A DNA stretch of 22,379 bases from LC029 sp036676475 (GTDB taxonomy: Bacteria; Bacillota; Bacilli; Aneurinibacillales; RAOX-1): assembly GCA_036676475.1 (NCBI GenBank), contig JAKFCU010000039.1:1-22379 (forward strand), written 5' to 3'. The translations under genes were made by a program, and so were the position numbers. The notes under the pieces were generated by a model. It ran no database searches. It was not told where the DNA came from and worked only from the letters and a program-made list of their open reading frames with translations. Positions 14,670 through 21,048 of the stretch are shown here, in pieces; position 1 is the stretch's first letter, and each line of letters starts with the position of its first letter.

Positions 14670-15816
14670 AAAAGGAATCTGGATTATTCTGTTCTGTGTG
14701 ATCATTCTCAGCGGGTGCTGGGATAAAAAAGAGTTAAATGAAGTTGCCGTTGTGATTGGGGTAGGGTTGGATAAAGTAAAGGAAAAGGAATACCGGGTCA
14801 CGGCTCAAGTGATAAAGCCTGTATCGCAAGAGGGAGGTGCTGGAGGATCGGAACTACCTACCTGGAGTCTGTCGGCGAATGGGAAAACGATGATGGATGC
14901 CATTCGTCAGTTGAATAAAATATCTCCGCGCCGACTTTACTGGCCGCATTTGCAAATTATTATTGTTGGTGAGGAATTGGCCAAGGAAGGGGTGGCTCCT
15001 GTTCTGACTTGGTTCGAACGGGATCGCGACAGCCGTTCAGGAACTTACTTTGTGCAGACACAGGGCAAAGCGGAAGATTTACTGAACCAAAAGATCGAGC
15101 TTGGCAGTATCCCGGCAAAGGCCATGTCTGACTTGTTGGATACGGCTGAATTGAGGCAGATTGACGCACGCCGGGTGACCCTTCGTGATTTTATCAATTG
15201 TCTGTCTACTCCAGGGATTGATCAGGCTATTGATGTGATCAATCCTAAATCGATAAGGGGAAAACCTGAGACCTATGAGATCTTAGGTGTTGCTATCTAT
15301 AGTCGTGATCGGTTTATGGGATACATTACGGGGCAGGAAGCAATTGGGATTGATGTGGTATTCGGAAGATATAAATACGGGATTATTACCATCCCGATAC
15401 CCGGGAGTGAAGGGGATTTTTTTTCCTATCAGGTAACGGACATGAGGAATCAATGGAAGCTGGATGTTCGGAATGAAAAGCTAAAGGTCAAGATGAATAT
15501 TTTCATCGAAGGAAATCTAAGTGATCAAACGGGTTCCACGGAATTGATCGATCCACACAGGATGAAGGAAGCAGAGAATGCGATCAGAGAGATGGTAAAA
15601 GGCTCTATACTTGATACCTTCCGTCAGGCTTCTGCTATGGAATCGGATATTTATGGCATCGGTCAGGAGTTAAGAAGGTATCATCCGAAAATCTGGCATC
15701 AAAAAGAAAAAGAATGGAGAAGCGAATTGAAGGAGATTGAATTTGACATCAAGATTAATGCGAATATTAGGAGATCGGGATTGATTTTGAAGCCAGCTCA
15801 GGCAAAAATGAAATAA
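14659..15816 (+). CDS. spore germinant receptor subunit C, lipoprotein (GerAC/GerKC family)
   Basis: Lipid-anchored subunit of the germinant receptor at the outer face of the spore inner membrane. The signal peptide GIWIILFCVIILSGC has lipobox LSGC with Cys20, followed by WDKKELNEVAVVIGVGLDK, the standard GerC N-terminal domain opening. Later comes PRRLYWPHLQIIIVGEELAKEG. The C-terminal part (ELIDPHRMKEAENAIREMV) is the C-terminal GerAC-like domain. I chose the GTG at 14659 because AAGGAGG (14647-14653) lies 5 nt before it and it gives a proper signal sequence; the ATG at 14614 would add 15 hydrophilic residues ahead of the signal. Length 385 aa. Its start overlaps the A subunit gene, indicating translational coupling. 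Confidence 0.94.
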   Translation: MNTRKGIWIILFCVIILSGCWDKKELNEVAVVIGVGLDKVKEKEYRVTAQVIKPVSQEGGAGGSELPTWSLSANGKTMMDAIRQLNKISPRRLYWPHLQIIIVGEELAKEGVAPVLTWFERDRDSRSGTYFVQTQGKAEDLLNQKIELGSIPAKAMSDLLDTAELRQIDARRVTLRDFINCLSTPGIDQAIDVINPKSIRGKPETYEILGVAIYSRDRFMGYITGQEAIGIDVVFGRYKYGIITIPIPGSEGDFFSYQVTDMRNQWKLDVRNEKLKVKMNIFIEGNLSDQTGSTELIDPHRMKEAENAIREMVKGSILDTFRQASAMESDIYGIGQELRRYHPKIWHQKEKEWRSELKEIEFDIKINANIRRSGLILKPAQAKMK

Positions 15817-15837
15817 GGAGAGGGGAAGGGCTAAGTC

Positions 15838-16050
15838 ATGAGAATGGTAGGATTAATCGGTTTTTTCATCGTCATCGCCATGTTTGATTTGCCAAAGCTC
15901 ATCCGGGAGCGAAAAAAGAAAGAACTTCTAGCTTATGCCGCCGTCTTAGGTCTCGCTTTTCTCTTGAGCGTCCTTCATATTTTGCAAATTGAATTATGGA
16001 GCATCAACCGGATTATCACGGATATGGTTCGATGGGTGATACCTTCTTGA
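15838..16050 (+). CDS. small two-helix membrane protein, germinant receptor D-like
   Basis: A 70 aa protein with two predicted membrane helices: VGLIGFFIVIAMFDL near the N-terminus and LLAYAAVLGLAFLLSVLHIL in the middle, separated by the basic loop LIRERKKKE. It starts 21 nt behind the C-subunit gene, with GGAGAGGGG upstream, so it is part of the operon. Small two-helix D subunits accompany several Bacillus germinant receptors and modulate them; assignment here rests on size, topology and position, not on a recognised motif. Confidence 0.65.
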   Translation: MRMVGLIGFFIVIAMFDLPKLIRERKKKELLAYAAVLGLAFLLSVLHILQIELWSINRIITDMVRWVIPS

Positions 16051-16064
16051 AAGGAAGGAAGTCT

Positions 16065-16093
16065 TTGACTTTTAGCTGGAATCTCTTTATAAT
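16065..16093 (+). promoter_or_regulatory. sigma-A promoter of prfA-prmC
   Basis: TTGACT (16065-16070), a 17 nt spacer and TATAAT (16088-16093), about 48 nt upstream of prfA; a second TATAAT follows immediately at 16094-16099. No clear terminator separates it from the germination operon. Confidence 0.8.
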
Positions 16094-16140
16094 TATAATG
16101 TTATACTAAATCATTGAAACTTTATCTGAGGTGAACCGCT

Positions 16141-17214
16141 TTGTTTGATCGTCTGGTAGCAGTAGAAGAGCGTTATGAGAAGCTAACGGAATTGCTTTGT
16201 GACCCGGCTGTCATGAACGATCCATCCAAGCTTCGCGACTATTCCAAAGAACAATCTGATATGGAAGAAACGGTGCAAACGTACCGTGAATATAAAACCG
16301 TGACCAACCAGCTGAAGGATGCCAAGAGTATGCTGGAGGAAAAGCTGGATGATGAAATGCGGGAAATGGTAAAAATGGAAATTGATGAGCTATCCGAGCG
16401 CAAGGAGCAAATAGAAGAGCGCATGCATGTTCTTCTGCTTCCGAAGGATCCGAATGACGATAAAAACGTGATTGTGGAAATCCGCGGTGCCGCAGGTGGC
16501 GATGAAGCTGCTTTATTTGCCGGGGATCTTTATCGCATGTATACCCGTTTTGCCGAAAAGGCTGGGTTTAAAACGGAAATTATGGAAGCTAACTACAACG
16601 ATTTAGGTGGCTTTAAAGAAGTAATCTTTGCGGTAAAAGGAAAAGGGGCCTACAGCAAGCTGAAATTCGAAAGTGGAGCCCATCGCGTCCAACGTATTCC
16701 GACGACAGAGTCGGGTGGAAGAATTCATACGTCTACGGCCACGGTAGCTGTTCTTCCGGAAGCAGAGGAAGTTGAAGTGGAGATCCATGATAAGGATATC
16801 CGCATCGATACCTTTTGTTCTAGCGGTGCCGGTGGACAGAGTGTAAACACGACAAAGTCGGCTGTTCGTGTTCTGCACGTTCCAACTGGGATTATGGTCA
16901 GCTGTCAGGATGAAAAATCACAACATACCAATAAGGACAAAGCTCTCCGTGTCTTACGGGCCCGCCTCTATGATTTGGAGCTGCAAAAGAAAGAAGCGGA
17001 ATACGGAGAAATTCGGAAGACGAAAGTGGGAACAGGAGACCGCAGTGAGCGTATTCGTACCTACAACTTCCCGCAAAGCCGTGTAACGGATCACCGTATT
17101 GGATTAACCCTTCATAAGTTGGAATATATACTGAATGGCGATTTGGATGAGATTATTAATTCCCTAGTTATTCATGAGCAAGCCGAATTAATGCAAAATG
17201 CGGAAGGTCTGTAA
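16141..17214 (+). CDS. prfA: peptide chain release factor 1
   Basis: Recognises UAA and UAG stop codons and triggers peptide release. A coiled-coil N-terminal domain (DRLVAVEERYEKLTELL..LEEKLDDEMREMVKMEIDEL) is followed by the tip/anticodon region RIPTTESGGRIHTSTATVAV, with the P-x-T motif of RF1, and the catalytic GGQ in SSGAGGQSVNTTKSAVR. The 357 aa length is typical. The start is TTG at 16141 with GAGGTGA upstream, and homologues begin at the same residue. It is followed 2 nt later by prmC, which methylates the GGQ glutamine. Confidence 0.97.
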   Translation: MFDRLVAVEERYEKLTELLCDPAVMNDPSKLRDYSKEQSDMEETVQTYREYKTVTNQLKDAKSMLEEKLDDEMREMVKMEIDELSERKEQIEERMHVLLLPKDPNDDKNVIVEIRGAAGGDEAALFAGDLYRMYTRFAEKAGFKTEIMEANYNDLGGFKEVIFAVKGKGAYSKLKFESGAHRVQRIPTTESGGRIHTSTATVAVLPEAEEVEVEIHDKDIRIDTFCSSGAGGQSVNTTKSAVRVLHVPTGIMVSCQDEKSQHTNKDKALRVLRARLYDLELQKKEAEYGEIRKTKVGTGDRSERIRTYNFPQSRVTDHRIGLTLHKLEYILNGDLDEIINSLVIHEQAELMQNAEGL

Positions 17215-17216
17215 GC

Positions 17217-18059
17217 ATGAGCGGCCTTTCAGTGAGAGAAGCCCTGAGAAGGGCTTCTTCGTTTATGCAATCATTGGAGGATGGACGGTTTTTAGCAGAA
17301 ATCATCCTGCGCCATGTGTTAGGGTGGGATCGCACCCGATTTTTCACTCATCTAGATGAGCCGTTGAGTGAAGCGCAATGGTCTAAGATGCAGGAGCTGA
17401 TGGAGAAAAGGTTGGAGGGGATTCCTGTTCAGTACTTGATTGGCGAGCAGGAATTTTACGGATTGTCTTTTCATGTCAATGCATCTGTTCTGATTCCTCG
17501 TCCGGAAACAGAGATTCTAGTGGAAGAAGTGCTGCGTCGTCGGGATCCGAAGGCATCTCTGGTTGCAGCAGATATCGGAACCGGGAGCGGAGCGATTGCG
17601 ATTGCCTTAGCGGCTCACTCTAACTGGAAGCTATATGCCGTTGATATTGCCCGTGAATCGTTGGATACAGCTGTGGAAAACAGCCGACTCCATGGTGTGG
17701 AGGCTCGTATCACCTTTTTACAGGGAGATCTTCTTTCCCCTTTACCATCTAAAGTAGACATTTTGGTCTCCAATCCTCCTTATATCCCTTCTCAGGATAT
17801 TGAGGAGTTAAATGTCCAGGTTCGGGTTCATGAGCCTAGGCGTGCATTGGATGGGGGGACGGATGGCTTAGATTTTTATCGGCGTCTTTGTGGTGGGCTT
17901 GGGGATGTGCTGAAGGAAGGCGGCTTAGTCGCCTTTGAAGTAGGTTTTGGTCAAGCTCGGGATGTTGAGAAATTGTTAATGGAAAGTGGTGTCATTTCGG
18001 AAACGGCTGTCATTTGCGATTTAGCAGGCATTGAAAGAGTTGTGATTGGTTGGCGGTAA
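17217..18059 (+). CDS. prmC: peptide chain release factor N5-glutamine methyltransferase
   Basis: Methylates the Gln side chain of the GGQ motif in RF1 and RF2 using SAM. The N-terminal helical domain includes LAEIILRHVLGWDRTRFF, RPETEILVEEVL lies before the catalytic fold, motif I is ADIGTGSGAIAIALA, and the diagnostic NPPY is in ILVSNPPYIPSQDIEEL, followed by EPRRALDGGTDGLDFYRRL. The 280 aa length is normal. It starts 2 nt after the prfA stop and ends at a strong terminator. A 9 bp hairpin lies near its start. Confidence 0.95.
   Translation: MSGLSVREALRRASSFMQSLEDGRFLAEIILRHVLGWDRTRFFTHLDEPLSEAQWSKMQELMEKRLEGIPVQYLIGEQEFYGLSFHVNASVLIPRPETEILVEEVLRRRDPKASLVAADIGTGSGAIAIALAAHSNWKLYAVDIARESLDTAVENSRLHGVEARITFLQGDLLSPLPSKVDILVSNPPYIPSQDIEELNVQVRVHEPRRALDGGTDGLDFYRRLCGGLGDVLKEGGLVAFEVGFGQARDVEKLLMESGVISETAVICDLAGIERVVIGWR
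17237..17258 (+). other. hairpin inside the first codons of prmC
   Basis: AGAAGCCCT-GAGA-AGGGCTTCT is a perfect 9 bp stem with a GNRA tetraloop, 20 nt into the coding sequence. It is followed by TCG, not a T tract. Confidence 0.5.
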
Positions 18060-18069
18060 AAGGATTGGG

Positions 18070-18109
18070 GCTCCTACATTGTTTAAATGGACAATGTAGG
18101 AGCTTTTTT
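18070..18109 (+). terminator. Rho-independent terminator of prfA-prmC
   Basis: GCTCCTACATTGT (18070-18082), loop TTAAATGG, ACAATGTAGGAGC (18091-18103) then TTTTTT: a perfect 13 bp stem. Confidence 0.96.
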
Positions 18110-18225
18110 GTCTTTGCAATGGAAAGAGCTTGTCTGTGTGTAGTTGACCCAAGATCCTCCTTGGGTCTATGGGGGATCAGCTCACCTGATTTTCACTGGA
18201 TAGCGCCTAGCCCTCCACTGGGCGG

Positions 18226-18412
18226 TTTAATCGGAGAATTTCCGTTTAAATGTAAAAATGATCTGAAAAACAGACGTTTAATCGGAAAATTTCCGATAAG
18301 AAGTGAATATTTTCGATGGAAGTACCCATTCTGGCTGTTTAATCGGAGAAATTCCGACTAGACAGTGTGCTAAGAACCCGTTACAGAATTTAGTCGGAGA
18401 TTTTCCGATTAG
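18226..18412. repeat. four spaced palindromes, consensus TTTARTCGGARAWWTTCCGAYTA
   Basis: Copies at 18226-18244, 18277-18298, 18338-18359 and 18389-18412, about 50-60 bp apart. The second has perfect arms ATCGGAAA-A-TTTCCGAT. They fill most of the gene-free stretch 18110-18487, which also holds the hairpin GACCCAAG-ATCCTC-CTTGGGTC (18146-18167). No supportable gene lies there; the ORF 18050-18361 runs across the terminator and the palindromes and has no ribosome site. Confidence 0.85.
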
Positions 18413-18487
18413 CGGTTTCCAATTCAGAGTCATGAAAAATTGAATAGGATCCCAACCATGTCATAATCATTCATAAATGGATATTCA

Positions 18488-18516
18488 TTGACATGTTCAA
18501 TATCAGTCAGTATAAT
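18488..18516 (+). promoter_or_regulatory. perfect consensus sigma-A promoter
   Basis: TTGACA (18488-18493), exactly 17 nt, TATAAT (18511-18516). The expected start site falls inside or at the edge of the Zur-like operator that begins 5 nt downstream. Confidence 0.92.
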
Positions 18517-18520
18517 GTTT

Positions 18521-18541
18521 AAATAGTAATTATTACGATTT
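18521..18541. promoter_or_regulatory. Zur-like operator 1
   Basis: AAATAGTAAT-T-ATTACGATTT differs at one position from the B. subtilis Zur box AAATCGTAAT-n-ATTACGATTT, as I recall it. It overlaps the transcription start region of a perfect promoter, the right place for zinc-dependent repression. Confidence 0.8.
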
Positions 18542-18568
18542 AGGAATGGATGAAGGAGGAGAATCTCC

Positions 18569-19456
18569 TTGTACGAAGGCGTTAAGTTCCCTTTCCAATT
18601 TGGCGACTTATGGCGGGAAGGGCTGAAAAACAAAGACGGAAGATGGGCTATCCGAGTACAAAGTGATCATGCCGAAAAGTTTTTTTGGAAACAGTATATC
18701 GAAAAATTCCCTGATCATTATAAGCCACCGGAACATGTACGTAAATTGCAGTCAGTCATTTTATCGTTTCTTTTGGAAACGGACGAGGTACTTGAAATCG
18801 GTCCGGGTTGGGGAAATTACACGTTTCCGATCGCTGAAAAAGCAAAAAATCTGACTTGTGTAGACTTATCTAAGGATATCCTAAATTATATCGACATCCA
18901 GGCACAACAGCGAGGAATGGATAATATTCAATTCATCCACACCAAATGGGAAGAGGTTTCTGGTTTGGAGCCTTATGATGTAGTAGTAGGAGTGAATTGT
19001 TTTTACCGGATGAAGGATATTGAGAAGGCGTTTTTGGCTATGAATCAGTACGCCAAACGTTTATGTGTAGCAGGGGTCATATCTGGACCGGAAAGGCCAC
19101 ATGTTATTGAGTTAGCCAGGAAATTCGGTTATTCGGAAAAATTGATGCGCAGAGATTACATTCACATCCTGAACATCCTTTATCAATTAGGGATTGATGC
19201 AAGCTGCCAACTGGTGAATATAGAAAAGAAATACATATACGCCAATGAGGACGAACTCTGGAAGGATAATGTCGGGACTTTGCGTGTAGACGATCAAGAT
19301 AAGCATAAAATATGGGACTTGATCAAGGGATATTGTTATGAAGATCAAGGAAAATGGGTTTATCCGCATTCCTGTAAGGCCGCAATTATTTATTGGGAGC
19401 CTGTTGTATTTTCTGGATTGACGAAAACGCCAGCCTATAGTAATATTTCTAATTAA
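18569..19456 (+). CDS. class I SAM-dependent methyltransferase, Zur-operator controlled
   Basis: A 295 aa protein with a Rossmann-type methyltransferase core. Motif I is VLEIGPGWGNYTFPIAE (residues 74-90), the acidic end of strand 2 is TCVDLSKDIL, and the strand 4 region is YDVVVGVNCFYRMKDIEKAF. The N-terminal ~70 residues (RWAIRVQSDHAEKFFWKQYI) and the C-terminal ~110 residues are outside the core and not recognised. The start is TTG at 18569 with AAGGAGGA 9 nt upstream. It is the first gene behind the promoter/Zur-like operator pair, so strong expression under zinc limitation is inferred. The methyl acceptor is unknown; metallophore or cofactor modification are speculative options. Confidence 0.82.
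   Translation: MYEGVKFPFQFGDLWREGLKNKDGRWAIRVQSDHAEKFFWKQYIEKFPDHYKPPEHVRKLQSVILSFLLETDEVLEIGPGWGNYTFPIAEKAKNLTCVDLSKDILNYIDIQAQQRGMDNIQFIHTKWEEVSGLEPYDVVVGVNCFYRMKDIEKAFLAMNQYAKRLCVAGVISGPERPHVIELARKFGYSEKLMRRDYIHILNILYQLGIDASCQLVNIEKKYIYANEDELWKDNVGTLRVDDQDKHKIWDLIKGYCYEDQGKWVYPHSCKAAIIYWEPVVFSGLTKTPAYSNISN
19418..19446 (+). promoter_or_regulatory. promoter for the rpmG unit, inside the methyltransferase gene
   Basis: TTGACG (19418-19423), 17 nt, TAATAT (19441-19446); the predicted start is just before the second Zur-like operator. Confidence 0.6.
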
Positions 19457-19457
19457 T

Positions 19458-19478
19458 AAATCGAAATGATTACGATTT
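19458..19478. promoter_or_regulatory. Zur-like operator 2
   Basis: AAATCGAAAT-G-ATTACGATTT is again one mismatch from the Zur box pattern. It starts 2 nt after the methyltransferase stop codon and precedes the L33 gene, a classic Zur target. Confidence 0.85.
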
Positions 19479-19500
19479 ATTTTAGGGAGGAATGTTTGCC

Positions 19501-19554
19501 ATGTTTGATCAAAGAATCCCTGTGACCATTTTACTAATTAGAGGAGGTTTTTAA
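19501..19554 (+). pseudogene. 17-codon remnant of a COG0523 (ZagA/YciC-like) GTPase start, or leader peptide
   Basis: ATG at 19501 with TTAGGGAGG upstream (19482-19490) encodes MFDQRIPVTILLIRGGF and stops 1 nt before rpmG. The start resembles the N-terminus of zinc-regulated COG0523 GTPases such as B. subtilis YciC/ZagA (KKIPVTVLSGYLGAGKT from memory), but the sequence after RIPVTIL runs straight into the rpmG ribosome site, so the P-loop and the rest of the protein are missing. Zur-controlled COG0523 genes are often next to rpmG. A deletion remnant fits best; a short leader peptide is the alternative. Confidence 0.5.
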
Positions 19555-19555
19555 C

Positions 19556-19705
19556 ATGCGAGTAGTTGTTACGTTAGCCTGCACCGAATGTGGAGATCGT
19601 AATTATACGACGACAAAAAATAAGAGGAAACATCCTGAGCGATTGGAATTGAAAAAGTATTCTCCACGCCTGAAAAAATATACCATCCATCGAGAAACCC
19701 GATAA
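19556..19705 (+). CDS. rpmG: 50S ribosomal protein L33, zinc-ligand-deficient form
   Basis: A 49-residue large-subunit protein, MRVVVTLACTECGDRNYTTT through HRETR. The first ligand pair CTEC (9-12) is kept, but the second CXXC of zinc-binding L33 is replaced by YSPRLKKY, so a four-Cys zinc site cannot form. In Bacillota such C- paralogues replace the zinc form under zinc starvation and are repressed by Zur, which agrees with the operator at 19458-19478. The start ATG follows GAGGAGG at 8 nt. Too short for many ORF callers. Confidence 0.93.
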   Translation: MRVVVTLACTECGDRNYTTTKNKRKHPERLELKKYSPRLKKYTIHRETR

Positions 19706-19715
19706 AGGGAATGAA

Positions 19716-19748
19716 AAAGGGGTCCGTATCATGTATATGGATCCCTTT
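19716..19748 (+). terminator. hairpin after rpmG, weak terminator
   Basis: AAAGGGGTCCGTAT (19716-19729) pairs with ATATGGATCCCTTT (19735-19748) over 14 bp with two G-T pairs. Only CTTTCT follows, so termination is probably partial. Confidence 0.5.
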
Positions 19749-19797
19749 CTCCAATGATAGGGAAATAAGCTCAACATTTGTTTGGGGGTGAAAATGG

Positions 19798-20271
19798 ATG
19801 ATCAATGCCCAACCGATGGAAGAAGTGATTCTTTCCCATCATAAAGAAGAATGCTGGCGCCGACGGGAGCTGGAACGGATAGCCTGGATTCAAGCTCCCA
19901 AAATACGAAAAAAATCAAAAGCAGTTCGATGGTTAAATCAAGATTACGTAGATGAGGAGTTACACCCTACTCTTCTTTTATTAAATGAAATAGGGATTGC
20001 AACGGAATATTCTTGTGCAGGCGTAAGCACTTTGGACGAGCCGGAGGATCATTCGCTATATGCCTATGTAACGTTGCCTGAAACTCCTTCTTCCACTTTG
20101 TTTGTACAAAATCTGATGGAGAAAATGGGCCATCGCGTCCTGGTCAGCTATGAACCAGATAGAAGACGGTATGACCTTTCCTCGTTTTTTATTCAACACA
20201 ATCGGTCTTTTTGTATGTTACTTTATTATTTTACTTTGAAGTGGCATCAGATAGATGGGAGTGATCTGTAA
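19798..20271 (+). CDS. conserved-looking hypothetical protein
   Basis: 157 aa, not recognised. The N-terminal third is basic and helical (HHKEECWRRRELERIAWIQAPKIRKKSK). The middle has LHPTLLLLNEIGIATEYSCAG with an SCAG motif at 72-75, then a Glu/Asp/His-rich turn (DEPEDHSLYAYVTL). It is soluble, with no signal or membrane segment. GGGGGTG lies 7 nt before the ATG. Its TAA stop overlaps the ATG of the next methyltransferase (TAATG), so the two are translationally coupled and likely act together. No promoter of its own is visible; readthrough past the weak hairpin after rpmG would put it under the Zur-like operator. Confidence 0.75.
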   Translation: MINAQPMEEVILSHHKEECWRRRELERIAWIQAPKIRKKSKAVRWLNQDYVDEELHPTLLLLNEIGIATEYSCAGVSTLDEPEDHSLYAYVTLPETPSSTLFVQNLMEKMGHRVLVSYEPDRRRYDLSSFFIQHNRSFCMLLYYFTLKWHQIDGSDL

Positions 20272-20966
20272 TGGATAAGAAAGTGTGTGACGAGAGCCAG
20301 GCGGGGAGGAAATTAGAAAAATTATTAACGTATGTCCCAATTAGAACTGGACAAAAGGTATTGGACTTATGTTGTGGGCAGGGCCGACATAGTCGTTGGT
20401 TTGCTCAACAAGGCCTCCAAGTAGTCGGAGTTGATCTCTCTACCGTATTATTACAGGAAGCGATTAAAACCACAGTGGATCTTCCTGTTCAATACATGCG
20501 AGCTGATGCTCGACGAGTACGCTTTTATGAAGAAATGGATCTTGTTGTCAATTTGTTTACCAGTTTTGGTTGTTTTGTAGAGGATGAAGAGAATGAGAAG
20601 GTGTTGCGTGCGGTAAGTCGTGCCTTGAAACCGGGTGGATATTTTTTGCTCGACTATTTAAATCCGGACTTTTTGAAATCAAATTTGGAGCCTTTTACCC
20701 AAATGTTCATGGAGAATATAGAGATTTTACAATATCGATCGCTGACAGAAGAGTACGTAAAAAAAAGGATTGTTGTCAAGGAAGATGGTACGCAGAAGAA
20801 CTATGATGATCAGGTTAAATTATACGGCTTTAAAGAATTAATACCCATGCTGGAACGAAATCATTTACATGTCCAATACATGTTCGGTAATTATGATGCC
20901 AGCGGGTTTGAAGCTTCGGATTCTCCACGAATGATCTTTATCTGTAAAAAAAACAAAAATCAATAA
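20271..20966 (+). CDS. class I SAM-dependent methyltransferase
   Basis: A 231 aa small-molecule type methyltransferase. Motif I is VLDLCCGQGRHSRWFAQQG (residues 30-48), the acidic SAM ribose contact is D55 in VVGVDLS, motif II/post-II is MRADARRVRFYEEMDLVVNLFTSFGCF, and RALKPGGYFLLDYLNPDF is the motif III region. The family resembles the Methyltransf_25/11 group; the substrate is unknown. The start ATG overlaps the upstream TAA by one base, so it is coupled to the hypothetical gene. It is unrelated in its flanking regions to the methyltransferase at 18569. Confidence 0.85.
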   Translation: MDKKVCDESQAGRKLEKLLTYVPIRTGQKVLDLCCGQGRHSRWFAQQGLQVVGVDLSTVLLQEAIKTTVDLPVQYMRADARRVRFYEEMDLVVNLFTSFGCFVEDEENEKVLRAVSRALKPGGYFLLDYLNPDFLKSNLEPFTQMFMENIEILQYRSLTEEYVKKRIVVKEDGTQKNYDDQVKLYGFKELIPMLERNHLHVQYMFGNYDASGFEASDSPRMIFICKKNKNQ

Positions 20967-21048
20967 GATATCGCCAAGCACGGAGAAGAAATAGTGAGTC
21001 ATGTTCTTTGTTAGGGTTAATGTTTAGAAATGGAGATGTCCGGTTTTT

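Noticed and set aside
18050..18361. 103 aa ORF after prmC
   Set aside because: It crosses a strong terminator and the palindromic repeats and has no ribosome site or recognisable protein pattern.
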